Shown here one piece after another: positions 27,195-36,054 of a stretch of 41,658 nt of DNA; the stretch's first letter is position 1; the number at the start of each line of letters is the position of its first letter. The translations under genes and the position numbers were made by a program. The notes beneath the pieces are model-generated. The model did not search any database, had not been told where the DNA came from, and worked only from the letters and a program-made list of their open reading frames with translations. Origin of the DNA: Sulfurimonas crateris. GTDB taxonomy: Bacteria > Campylobacterota > Campylobacteria > Campylobacterales > Sulfurimonadaceae. The DNA lies in contig CAMBTK010000010.1 in assembly GCA_945870785.1 (NCBI GenBank), positions 1 through 41,658 of the forward strand, in the 5' to 3' direction.

Positions 27195-28139
27195 ATGCAA
27201 GTAAAAGAGATATTCTCATCTCAACTGCCAGTTGGTGAGACACTTAGTATAAAAAGAAGCAGGTTTGAACCACTTCAAAAAAGTGATAATTTAAAAAGAA
27301 TAAGCATAGTCAGTGGCACACATGGAGATGAGCTAGAGGGTCAATATGCCATCTATCTCCTTACCTCTTGGCTCAACGAAAATCAAGATGCAATAAGTGG
27401 AATTATAGATATATATCCAGCAGTAAACCCTTTGGGGATTGATACTATAACAAGAGGTTTTCCTCTTTATGAGGTTGATTTAAATAGAGTTTTTCCAGGC
27501 GGAGAAGATGGATTTTTACCTGGGCAACTCGTTCATGCTCTCGTACAGGATATAAAAGGAAGTGATATTGCCATAGATATACACTCGTCAAATATCTTCT
27601 TAAGAGAGATACCACAGATAAGAATAAATAAAGAGTTTTCAAACTTTACACTTCCTCTTGCAAAAGAGCTAAATTGTGATTTTATCTGGATTCATGACGC
27701 TGTTACGGTTCTTGAAGCTACTTTTTCGCATACAATGAACTCACTCGGGACAAAAACTCTAGTTGTAGAGATGGGCGTTGGTATGCGTCTGACAAAAGAG
27801 TATGGGGAACAGCTCTTATGTGGGATGCTAAACCTTATGAAAAAAGAGGGAATTATAACAACAGAGAATTCATTTGAAGCTAGAGAGCCCTTTTTATCAG
27901 AAATTGGAGAAGTATTTTATCTTAACTCTCCATCAAGCGGGCTCTTTGTTCCAGCACTTGACCACTGCGCTATTATCAAAAAAAATGAGAAGATTGGCAC
28001 GATAGTTGAGCCTCTGACTGGTGCTACCTTAGATACGCTATACGCGCCAAATAGTGGTATTCTTTTTACGCTTCGTGAATTTCCAGTTGTTTATGAGGGT
28101 TCACTTCTTGCGAGAATCTTTGGAGAGAGAGACAAATGA
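27195..28139 (+). CDS. Succinylglutamate desuccinylase/aspartoacylase family zinc hydrolase, intact copy
   Basis: 314 residues from ATG 27195 (AGGA five bases before); an ATG at 27189 that overlaps the alpha-E stop would add two residues. An M14-like zinc amidohydrolase of the AstE/AspA family. Zinc ligands: GTHGDE (His 43, Glu 46) and DIHSS (His 130). VDLNRVFPGG supplies the carboxylate-binding Arg, and VVEMGVGMR (Glu 192) the catalytic Glu. The C-terminal ~90 residues form the beta domain. The family removes N-acyl groups from acidic amino acids or trims peptide-like amides. Beside a predicted amidoligase it may undo or process the ligase product (inference). Confidence 0.88.
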   Translation: MQVKEIFSSQLPVGETLSIKRSRFEPLQKSDNLKRISIVSGTHGDELEGQYAIYLLTSWLNENQDAISGIIDIYPAVNPLGIDTITRGFPLYEVDLNRVFPGGEDGFLPGQLVHALVQDIKGSDIAIDIHSSNIFLREIPQIRINKEFSNFTLPLAKELNCDFIWIHDAVTVLEATFSHTMNSLGTKTLVVEMGVGMRLTKEYGEQLLCGMLNLMKKEGIITTENSFEAREPFLSEIGEVFYLNSPSSGLFVPALDHCAIIKKNEKIGTIVEPLTGATLDTLYAPNSGILFTLREFPVVYEGSLLARIFGERDK

Positions 28140-29071
28140 AGATAATTGAAATTGCAAACTTTACATCTTTAAATAGAGCTCCTTTGGTTATAGAGGGGTA
28201 TCTCTTTGAGGGAAGCGACCCATATGCCCCAAGTGTTGCCATAGTTGGTGCTATGGAGGGTAAAAATATACTTCCTCTTTATAGTGCTTCAAAATTAGTA
28301 GATTTTTTAAAAAACAAGATTCATGATAAAGATAAAATAAGAGGAAATATACTTGTTATTCCCTCCATCAACAGTTATGCGCTAAATATAAATGAGAGAT
28401 TTTGGCCACTAGATAAGACAAACATAAACACAATGTTCCCAGGTTATGAACTAGGCGAGACAACGCAGAGAATAGCAAAAAAAGTCTTTGATGCCATTCG
28501 TGGTTATACCTATGGAATTATCTTAGAGAGCAGAGAAGATTTGTCTAACTGTATCCCATATGTAAAACTTTTTAAATCTGGTTTTGAGGATATAGAGGGT
28601 GCTAAAACATTTGGCTTTAGAGTTGTAAATCATAGAGAGCTAACCCCAGTAGATACAGTAACACTTCAGTATAACTGGCAACTTTGGGAGACAAAGGCCT
28701 ACTCTATTGTTTGTCCAAACAAGAACCAGATTGATATAGATAACTCAAATGAAATTTTTGAGGGAATTATTCAATTTCTTAGTAAAAACAAACTTATTGA
28801 TTATAGAGTTTTAAATGGTTTTGAGTCAGTTATCGCTGCACAAGAAGATATTGAGATAGCAAAAGCTCCAAAGAGCGGTATCTTTATTACTATGAAAAAA
28901 GAGGGTACTTATATCAGTAAAGGCGATGTTATAGGACAAATAGTCCACTCCCTAAATGGAGAAATTGTACATACTTTTATATCTACATGTAATGGAATGA
29001 TAGTGTGTTGCTATAAAAATGGATTGATTTTAGAAGGTGCGTTAGCTTTTAGGATAATTAAGAGCGATTAA
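28136..29071 (+). CDS. Degenerate aspartoacylase-family paralogue lacking zinc ligands
   Basis: 311 residues, aligned over its length with the preceding gene: same spacing, a conserved MFPGYELGET where that gene has VFPGGEDG, and a similar C-terminal beta domain (KSGIFITMKKEGTYISKGDV). But the zinc motif GTHGDE reads GAMEGK (His to Met 40, Glu to Lys 43), DIHSS reads LESRE (His to Glu 131), and the catalytic Glu position is Val 192. The frame is intact, so it is a pseudoenzyme rather than a pseudogene. ATGA overlap with the first copy suggests 1:1 expression and perhaps a heterodimer (inference). Confidence 0.8.
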   Translation: MKIIEIANFTSLNRAPLVIEGYLFEGSDPYAPSVAIVGAMEGKNILPLYSASKLVDFLKNKIHDKDKIRGNILVIPSINSYALNINERFWPLDKTNINTMFPGYELGETTQRIAKKVFDAIRGYTYGIILESREDLSNCIPYVKLFKSGFEDIEGAKTFGFRVVNHRELTPVDTVTLQYNWQLWETKAYSIVCPNKNQIDIDNSNEIFEGIIQFLSKNKLIDYRVLNGFESVIAAQEDIEIAKAPKSGIFITMKKEGTYISKGDVIGQIVHSLNGEIVHTFISTCNGMIVCCYKNGLILEGALAFRIIKSD

Positions 29072-29086
29072 TAAAACACCGCGCAA

Positions 29087-30019
29087 TTATTGTATTTGCA
29101 TCTGCATCTGTTGCTGTATTAGCGTCTTGCTATCCACTCTTTTTACATCTACCATAACCAAGAGCTGACTGCCTCCACTGCTTGAAACCACACCCTTTAG
29201 TGGGGAGATGTCGTTATAGTCTCTTCCTGCGCCTAAAATGATATGTTGGTCCGTTGGTATTATGTTGTTAGTTGGGTCAAATCCCACCCATCCCATACTT
29301 GGTATATATACACTAAACCAAGCGTGTGAGGCATCTGTTCCAAAAAGTTTCTCCTCACCTTCTGGTGGCTTTGTCTCGATATACCCACTTATATATTTTG
29401 CAGGTAGTCCTATCGCTCTTAGAGCCGAGATTGCAAACTGTGCAAAATCTTGGCAGACACCTTTTTTTGCTTCAAAGATTGTCTCTATGGGTGTAGTAAT
29501 AGTGCTAAAGCCATTTAAAAACGTAAAATCATTAAAAATTCTACTCATAAACTCCTCAGTTGCTTCAAAAATATCTCTATTTTTATGAAATGACTCAAGA
29601 GCATATTTTTTTATTGCTAAAGAGGCATTTGGTATCAGTTCTGATTCAAATAAAAACTGTTTTGCACTTAAATCATCTGGATGAAAACTAGATAGTCTCT
29701 CTAGTGCTTTGGCATAAGTAATACTGTTTTGTTTGATAGCGTTAATGCTTCTTTGCATTAAATCTGGTAGCAGTTCAACCCTTGACTTTCCAACAACACT
29801 CAAAGATTGATGAGCTTCTCTAACCAATATATGTCGGTTTGCATTTCCAAACATATCTACAAAATCAAAGAACTCAAAAACTTCTGGCTCTATCTCCATA
29901 GAGAAACTAAGAACTCTTTGAAATGCGCTATCTGCTGGTTTTATTCTTGCTATGTTATGACTAAAAGTTACTAGACTTTGATAGCTAAATGTTGTTTTGT
30001 GGTAAATTTCATAAATCAT
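29087..30019 (-). CDS. Transglutaminase-like protein with N-terminal beta domain
   Basis: 310 residues. N-terminal region (about 1-80) is the bacterial transglutaminase-like beta domain (IYEIYHKTTFSYQSLVTFSH). The core is a transglutaminase-like cysteine protease fold: Cys 189 in KKGVCQDFAQFA, His 232 in DASHAWFSVYIP and Asp 248 in WVGFDPTNN form the triad. The tail after about 290 is Gln/Met-rich. Such proteins act as peptidases or amide-transferring enzymes, and this type (COG1305) is a standard partner of COG2308/COG2307 genes. It is last in a three-gene operon, 5 bases after the fused ATP-grasp gene, and ends 15 bases from the convergent pseudoenzyme gene. Confidence 0.9.
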   Translation of the reverse strand: MIYEIYHKTTFSYQSLVTFSHNIARIKPADSAFQRVLSFSMEIEPEVFEFFDFVDMFGNANRHILVREAHQSLSVVGKSRVELLPDLMQRSINAIKQNSITYAKALERLSSFHPDDLSAKQFLFESELIPNASLAIKKYALESFHKNRDIFEATEEFMSRIFNDFTFLNGFSTITTPIETIFEAKKGVCQDFAQFAISALRAIGLPAKYISGYIETKPPEGEEKLFGTDASHAWFSVYIPSMGWVGFDPTNNIIPTDQHIILGAGRDYNDISPLKGVVSSSGGSQLLVMVDVKRVDSKTLIQQQMQMQIQ

Positions 30020-30024
30020 TTTTG

Positions 30025-32508
30025 TTACTCATCATAGTGTGAAAAATAGGTTTTTGTAAACTCGTTTGAGCACTCTGAAAAATAGTTTGAGAGCTTTGAT
30101 AGTGCGCTGTCTAGCTCTGTGTATACAACTTCTTCATCTTGAAGTCTCATAATATCTTCTATATATAACTTATCTAAAAACAGACATGCCTCAGCGATTG
30201 GCTTCTCATAATCAGTCAGATAATCTTTTGACTTTGGAAGCTGTTTAAACTCCTCTGCCAATTTAGTAGTTATATATGCTAGTGACTTTGGAAATTGCTT
30301 ATTTAGCACTAAAAATTCCACTACATTCTCATGCATAAGTGAGCTTTTATACTGCGCTCTATATGCATTCATACTCTCCATAGAGTTTAGCATCGCTTCT
30401 AGGACATCATAGGTAACTGATTTGTTTAGTTTTATACACAACATAGATCTGGCTTTTGAGATAAGAGTTGAAGCACTCTCTATTTTGTAACCTATATCGT
30501 AGAGGATTAACCCCTGCTCTTTAAATATACTCTCACCAACTAGCCCTTTGTAGGCTATAAGATAGAGTAAGAGTTTGTTGAGCTCGTTGGCTATATCGAT
30601 ACTTGTAGTATCTGTTTTAGATATAAATAGATCTAAATCTTTTCCAATTTTTTCCAAAAGTTTAGTTGATTTTACAGCTAGAAGGTCTTTTAGGTTTATA
30701 TTTGAATTTGAGAGCATATAGATTATAGAGGTGAGTGAACCACCATGTGCTCTATTTTTAATTACAGATAAAATCTCATCTGTTGGATTTATACTTGATT
30801 GATTATTGTCTAAAAACCCTGGATATGTCATCGTGAGGTGCGTTAAAGCTTTTTGCAAAATTTCTTGCGCTTCTTGTGAATTTGAAATCTCATAACGATA
30901 TAGATTTGTCAGTTTTTTTACAATATACACTATAAATCTTGTAGTATCAATTGCTCTTGAGAGGTATCGTCCAAGCCAAAACAGATTTTCTGCTCTTAGT
31001 GTTGAGATATTGTTTATAGCGGTAATGAGATACTTTTCATGCCTTGAGTTATCACCTTGATAGTGCTCTTCATCTTTACTTGATAGTATCCATAAATCTT
31101 TACTTGTTCCGCCTTTTTGTGATGATACTAAAAGCGCATCTTTTATAGGAGAGACTCTAACAAGTCCGCCATCCATAACGCTATATCCATCACTGCCCTT
31201 TAGACAAAATGTTCTTATAACAGCATTTCTTGGCTCAATTTTGCCACCTCCATAGTAAGGCGTTGTTGAGAAGCTTATCTCCTCTTGAGCTATATATTTG
31301 CTAGGATTTTGTCTTATAAGTTTAGCCAGAGAGAGAAGCTCTTTTTTTGATAAATCTTTTCCAAGATAAACAACACTATCTTGCGTTGTATCTATTTTTT
31401 TTACTATAAGCTGATTGAGATTTTTCATAACAAATTTTAACTCCTCTTTTTGACCACACCACCATGTGGCAACTTGAGGCAAAATCAGCTCTTCTTGTAA
31501 AAAATAGTGAGCGATTTTGTTCATAAAAGGATTTAGTTGAACATTTTCTAAAATAGCGCTGCCTATTGGATTTATCACATTTAGATTGTTTTGTCGCATA
31601 GATTCTACAAAACCAGCAACGCCAAGTTTTGAGTTGCTATTTAGCTCAAGAGGATCACAAAATCTATCATCAACTCTTCTTAGAAGTGTATTTATTTTTT
31701 TAAGTCCACCCAAACTCTTTAGCCATAGCGCACCATTTTTACTAAGAATATCCTCTCCCTGAACTAAATCTATCTCTAAAAATGAACTCAAATAAGCGTG
31801 TTCAAAATATGTTTCATTGTATGGTCCAGGGGTTAAGATAGCCGCTGATGAGGTGTCACCATCTGCTAAATCTTTGATTAACTCTTTAAATTCATCTATA
31901 AAGTGAAACAGTTTTTTTGTACTGATATTTGGATACAACTCTTTAGAGATTACGTTCATAGTTAGTCTATTTTCTATGGCATATCCAAGCCCTGATGGAG
32001 CTTGTGTTTTATCTCCGATAACCCACATTTTGCCATCTGGACCTCTTGCTATATCGGTTGCATAAAAGTAGAGATTGAAATTGTCTCTGTTCCCAAGGTT
32101 AAAAACTTCTGTTGCATAACCTTTGTCTCCATAAATAATCTCAGCGGGTATGATTCCGTCTTTAATGAGTCTCTGCTGGGAGTAGATGTCTCTTAGGATT
32201 AGATTTAGAAGTTTTGCTCTTTGGATAAGTCCTTTTGTTATCTCTTCCCACTCACTCTCGCATATAACGAAAGGTATTGGGTCTAGGCTCCAAGCGCGGT
32301 TTATGTTGTTATCGTTACTGTATATGTTATATGTAACACCATTGTCTTGCAGATGCCAATCAATATCTGCTTGTTTTTTATTTAGTGTGTCTAACCCAGC
32401 AAATTCTATATTTTTAAGTATATCTTTCCAGTAATCCCTGATGTTATGGTTGTTATCAAACAACTCGTCAAAAGAAGATTCTGAAAAATAGGAGTCAAAA
32501 AGAGCCAT
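30025..32508 (-). CDS. Circularly permuted ATP-grasp / alpha-E fusion protein
   Basis: 827 residues. Residues ~1-480 are the circularly permuted ATP-grasp: VIGDKTQAPSGLGYAIENR (about 163-181), YFEHAYLSSFLEIDLVQGED, LLRRVDDRFCDPLEL, NVINPIGSAILEN and LIVKKIDTTQ. Residues ~500-827 are the alpha-E domain, starting at TLRAENLFWLGRYLSRAIDT. The fusion shows that the two domains act together and supports the same pairing for the separate genes at 25156-27192. It begins 3 bases after the stop of the upstream transglutaminase/DUF2126 gene. Predicted to ligate an amine to a carboxylate; partners unknown. Confidence 0.9.
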   Translation of the reverse strand: MALFDSYFSESSFDELFDNNHNIRDYWKDILKNIEFAGLDTLNKKQADIDWHLQDNGVTYNIYSNDNNINRAWSLDPIPFVICESEWEEITKGLIQRAKLLNLILRDIYSQQRLIKDGIIPAEIIYGDKGYATEVFNLGNRDNFNLYFYATDIARGPDGKMWVIGDKTQAPSGLGYAIENRLTMNVISKELYPNISTKKLFHFIDEFKELIKDLADGDTSSAAILTPGPYNETYFEHAYLSSFLEIDLVQGEDILSKNGALWLKSLGGLKKINTLLRRVDDRFCDPLELNSNSKLGVAGFVESMRQNNLNVINPIGSAILENVQLNPFMNKIAHYFLQEELILPQVATWWCGQKEELKFVMKNLNQLIVKKIDTTQDSVVYLGKDLSKKELLSLAKLIRQNPSKYIAQEEISFSTTPYYGGGKIEPRNAVIRTFCLKGSDGYSVMDGGLVRVSPIKDALLVSSQKGGTSKDLWILSSKDEEHYQGDNSRHEKYLITAINNISTLRAENLFWLGRYLSRAIDTTRFIVYIVKKLTNLYRYEISNSQEAQEILQKALTHLTMTYPGFLDNNQSSINPTDEILSVIKNRAHGGSLTSIIYMLSNSNINLKDLLAVKSTKLLEKIGKDLDLFISKTDTTSIDIANELNKLLLYLIAYKGLVGESIFKEQGLILYDIGYKIESASTLISKARSMLCIKLNKSVTYDVLEAMLNSMESMNAYRAQYKSSLMHENVVEFLVLNKQFPKSLAYITTKLAEEFKQLPKSKDYLTDYEKPIAEACLFLDKLYIEDIMRLQDEEVVYTELDSALSKLSNYFSECSNEFTKTYFSHYDE

Positions 32509-32511
32509 AAG

Positions 32512-35500
32512 TTACTGTTTTGCCCACTTTCTTCTTAGGTCTAGCGTATTTGGATACTCTATGCTTTGTGATACATGTTGATATAAAAACTTTTTGTTCT
32601 CTTTTGTACTCTGTTTTGCCAACACTGCTCTTTTTGTACCATTTACCTCTACTGTTGATTGTTTTACGATAGCAGATGATATATATTCAACCTCGCCTTG
32701 AGTATGATTAAAATCCCAAAATCTATTTGTGCGTCTTGCCTCTGCTTCATAGCTGTTTACTGGGAAAGTATCATAAGTTCGCCCACCTGGATGTGAGACA
32801 AAATAGCTCATCCCGCCGATTGATCTTTGGTTCCATTTATCGACTACATCAAAAACCAGTGGAGTATCAACTCCAATAGTTGGATGAAGAGCTGACCAAG
32901 GTTGCCACGCTTTGTATTTTACTCCTGCGACAAACTCTCCCTCGATTCCAGTAGGACTTAGCGGAACTACAACTGAGTTACATGTAAGAACATATCTCTC
33001 TGGAGTAAAATTGCTCACTTTTACTTGAACTCTCTCTAGTGATGAGTCCACATATCTTGCAGTTCCTTGTGAGCCGCTCTCTTCACCTAGAACATTCCAC
33101 GGCTCTATCGCGGCTCGTAGTTCAAGATGAAAATTCTCAACACTAGCCATTCCATAAAGCGGAAATCTAAACTCAAAAAATGGGTCAAACCAATCAAGTT
33201 TAAACTCATATCCCTCGTTATTTAAAAACTCAACTATATCTCTGATGTCATCTTTTACATAGTGTTCAAGTAAAAATTTATCATGAAGCTGAGTTCCCCA
33301 ACGAACAAGCTTATGCTTGTACGGTTTTCTCCAAAAGAGTGAAACAAGAGTTCGCACAAGAAGCATTTGCAGTAGCGCCATTTGTGGGTGTGGTGGCATA
33401 TCAAACGCACGAAGTTCTAAGATACCGAGTCTTCCAGAACTGGAGTCTGGCGAGTAGAGTTTATCTATACAAAACTCCGAACGATGCGTATTTCCAGTGA
33501 TATCTGTTAGCATATGGCGAAACAGTCTATCTGTTAGCCAAAAAGGAACTTCCCCATCTGTTGGAATCTGCGAAAATGCAATCTCTAGCTCATAAAGATT
33601 TTCAGCTCTTCCCTCATCCACGCGCGGCGCTTGAGATGTTGGACCGATGAATGCACCTGAGAAAAGATATGATAGTCCAGGGTGATGCTGCCAAAATGTA
33701 ATCAAGCTTCTTAGTAGTTCAGGTCGTCTTAGAAGCGGGCTGTCTGAGGGCTTCATAGCGCCTATCGTCACATGGTTTCCGCCACCTGTTCCTGTATGTT
33801 TTCCATCAAGCATAAACTTTTCAGTTCCAAGACGAGATTTTCTCGCATCATCATATAGTTTTAAAAGATTATCGCTCAAGTCACCCCATGAAGTTGCAGG
33901 TTGTATATTTACCTCGATAACGCCAGGGTCTGGAGTAACTTTTATGGTGTCAAGACGCAAATCATGAGGAGGCTCATACCCCTCTAAAACAATCTTTATA
34001 TCTAACTTTTTGGCAACCGCTTCGATAGACGCAACAAGCTCCAAAAATGCTTCTACTGTGTCAAGTGGTGGCAAGAAAATATATAGTTTTCCATCTCTAA
34101 CCTCTATGTTTAGAGCAGTTCTTACAAAGATTGAGTTTTTGCTATCTTTTATCTGAAGCTCATTAGAGTTCTCTACTCTCTTTTTGGCATCTTTTCTATA
34201 CTTTTTAAGTTTTGGAGCTTTTGCAAAAAGATCAGGTTCAAAACCAGCTGGGAGCTCTTGCTTTGGTTTCTCCATCAAAGAATCCATCGGAAGTCTAAAT
34301 CCTATTGGCGAATTTCCAGGGATTAAGTATAGTTCTCCTCTTCTAAATTCCCATCCTGAACTCACCCACTCTTTATTTAAAAAATTTAAAGGAAGAGCAA
34401 ATCCCACTGGAGTATGTAATCCCCTAGATAAAACTTTTGCTATATTTTGTCTCTCAAGAGGGTCTTTTAAATCAATCTTACTCAAATCAACATCTATCGG
34501 TAGAGATGCCTCTTTCATGATGTAGTAGAGTGGGTCCTCGTAGGCTTTTATGATATTTTGGCTATCAAGTGCTAGAGTGTGAGCGAGTGTGGTTATAAAT
34601 TTTTGAGCATCATCGTTTGTATAAGCATAGCTCTCATTCATATCTGCAAAAAGCTCTGGATTTTTCCAGATATTTTTCTTATCTTTTCTCCAGATGATAG
34701 AAGTCTGCCATCTTGGAATAGGCTCTCCAGGATACCATTTTCCTTGTGCATAGTGAAGTAACCCGCCTTTAGTAAATGAAGAAAGAAGTCTGCGAGAGAG
34801 CCTGTCTGCAAGCTCTCTTTTGTGCGCTCCATCAGCATCAGTGTTCCACTCTGGTGATTCCATATCATCAACTGATACAAAAGTTGGCTCACCACCCATA
34901 GAGAGTCTCACGTCATTTTGCTCTAGTTCAGCATCAACATCAAATCCAAGTCTGTAAATATCTCTCCACTGATCATCTCTGTATGGTTTTGTTACGCGAG
35001 GAGATTCAAAGATTCTCGTGACCGTGTTTGAGTACTCAAGTTCTGCTTCACACTTATCACTCAGCCCCTCGATAGCATGAGCACTCTCAAATGATGGAGT
35101 ACAAGCTAGTGGGATATGACCCTCTCCTGCAAAAAGCCCACTAGTTGAATCAAGTCCAATCCAACCCGCCCCTGGGATATAAACTTCAGTCCAAGCGTGC
35201 AGGTCTGTGAAGTCTTCTTGTGGACCACTAGGACCATCAAGTGACTCAACATCTGCTTTTAATTGCACAAGATAACCAGATACAAATCTTGAAGCAAGTC
35301 CTAAATGACGAAGAGCCTGAACAAAAAGCCATGCATAGTCTCTACAACTTCCAAGCTTTTTACCAAGTGTGATTTCACAAGGTTGTACACCAGCTTCAAG
35401 TCTAATTGTGTAGTTTAGATGTTTATAAATCTCTATGTTTAGATAAACCAAGAAGTCATTAATAGGTCTTGATGCTAAGTCTAATGAAGCTAAAAATTTT

Positions 35501-35883
35501 TTAAGTTTTTTTCCATCTTCTGTAATCTCAAGATATGGAACAAGCTCTTTTTGTAGCTCTTTGTTGTAGGTAAAAGGAAAATTTTGTGCAGAATCGTCTA
35601 CAAAAAAATCAAATGGATTTATAGAGATCAAATCCGCAATAATCTCAACATCAATCCCAAACTCTTTTACTTTCTCAGGAAAGACTATTCTAGCAAGGTA
35701 GTTTCCAAATGGGTCTTGTTGCCAATTTATAAAGTGATTTTCAGGCGTAATTTTTAGTGAGTATGCCTCAATAGGTGTTCGACTATGTGGTGCGGGGCGA
35801 AGTCTGATAATATGTGGAGAGAGTGAAATAAATCTGTCATATTTATAGTGAGTTTTGTGAGATAGTACAACTTTGAGTGACAT
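32512..35883 (-). CDS. Transglutaminase-like / DUF2126 protein
   Basis: 1,123 residues, the usual length of this two-part family. Residues ~1-280: beta domain plus transglutaminase-like core with Cys 180 (KLGSCRDYAWLF), His 229 (TDLHAWTEVYIP) and Asp 245 (WIGLDSTSG). From about 300 on: the DUF2126 region with RLSMGGEPTFVSVDDM, WYPGEPIPRWQ, LDGKHTGTGGGNHVTIG and ILELRAFDMPPHPQMAL, the last two resembling a glutamine-synthetase/GCS-like ligase active site with ELR and a Gly-rich loop (family-level reading, not proved here). Start ATG with AAGGAAAA. First gene of the minus-strand amidoligase operon. Confidence 0.92.
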   Translation of the reverse strand: MSLKVVLSHKTHYKYDRFISLSPHIIRLRPAPHSRTPIEAYSLKITPENHFINWQQDPFGNYLARIVFPEKVKEFGIDVEIIADLISINPFDFFVDDSAQNFPFTYNKELQKELVPYLEITEDGKKLKKFLASLDLASRPINDFLVYLNIEIYKHLNYTIRLEAGVQPCEITLGKKLGSCRDYAWLFVQALRHLGLASRFVSGYLVQLKADVESLDGPSGPQEDFTDLHAWTEVYIPGAGWIGLDSTSGLFAGEGHIPLACTPSFESAHAIEGLSDKCEAELEYSNTVTRIFESPRVTKPYRDDQWRDIYRLGFDVDAELEQNDVRLSMGGEPTFVSVDDMESPEWNTDADGAHKRELADRLSRRLLSSFTKGGLLHYAQGKWYPGEPIPRWQTSIIWRKDKKNIWKNPELFADMNESYAYTNDDAQKFITTLAHTLALDSQNIIKAYEDPLYYIMKEASLPIDVDLSKIDLKDPLERQNIAKVLSRGLHTPVGFALPLNFLNKEWVSSGWEFRRGELYLIPGNSPIGFRLPMDSLMEKPKQELPAGFEPDLFAKAPKLKKYRKDAKKRVENSNELQIKDSKNSIFVRTALNIEVRDGKLYIFLPPLDTVEAFLELVASIEAVAKKLDIKIVLEGYEPPHDLRLDTIKVTPDPGVIEVNIQPATSWGDLSDNLLKLYDDARKSRLGTEKFMLDGKHTGTGGGNHVTIGAMKPSDSPLLRRPELLRSLITFWQHHPGLSYLFSGAFIGPTSQAPRVDEGRAENLYELEIAFSQIPTDGEVPFWLTDRLFRHMLTDITGNTHRSEFCIDKLYSPDSSSGRLGILELRAFDMPPHPQMALLQMLLVRTLVSLFWRKPYKHKLVRWGTQLHDKFLLEHYVKDDIRDIVEFLNNEGYEFKLDWFDPFFEFRFPLYGMASVENFHLELRAAIEPWNVLGEESGSQGTARYVDSSLERVQVKVSNFTPERYVLTCNSVVVPLSPTGIEGEFVAGVKYKAWQPWSALHPTIGVDTPLVFDVVDKWNQRSIGGMSYFVSHPGGRTYDTFPVNSYEAEARRTNRFWDFNHTQGEVEYISSAIVKQSTVEVNGTKRAVLAKQSTKENKKFLYQHVSQSIEYPNTLDLRRKWAKQ

Positions 35884-35951
35884 AATTTTCCTTTTTATGT
35901 TGATTATGCAGAGAGATTTTTACAAGTTAAATCTTAGCTGTATGATTGTTT

Positions 35952-35957
35952 ATTATA
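35952..35957 (-). promoter_or_regulatory. Probable -10 box of the DUF2126 operon
   Basis: A perfect TATAAT on the minus strand, 69 bases before the ATG at 35883. No good -35 is visible. It lies about 70 bases from the oppositely directed promoter of the UbiA operon, so one regulator could act on both. Confidence 0.5.
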
Positions 35958-36001
35958 CTACATTTTAAAGCCAATTCTATAAAACATACAAAAGCCTAGC
36001 C

Positions 36002-36030
36002 TTGATGAAGATTTCATAAAATGCTATAAT
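36002..36030 (+). promoter_or_regulatory. Sigma-70 promoter of the polyprenyl-phosphoryl-arabinose operon
   Basis: TTGATG (36002-36007), a 17-base spacer and TATAAT (36025-36030) with an extended -10 TG two bases before it. AAAGG follows at 36041-36045, nine bases before the TTG start. This is the best-formed promoter in the window. Confidence 0.75.
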
Positions 36031-36054
36031 TTACATAAAAAAAGGTTGTCTTAG

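Noticed and set aside
28136-29071. Second aspartoacylase gene as a decayed pseudogene
   Set aside because: Full-length frame, good ribosome site, overlap with its neighbour and conserved fold segments all point to an expressed protein.
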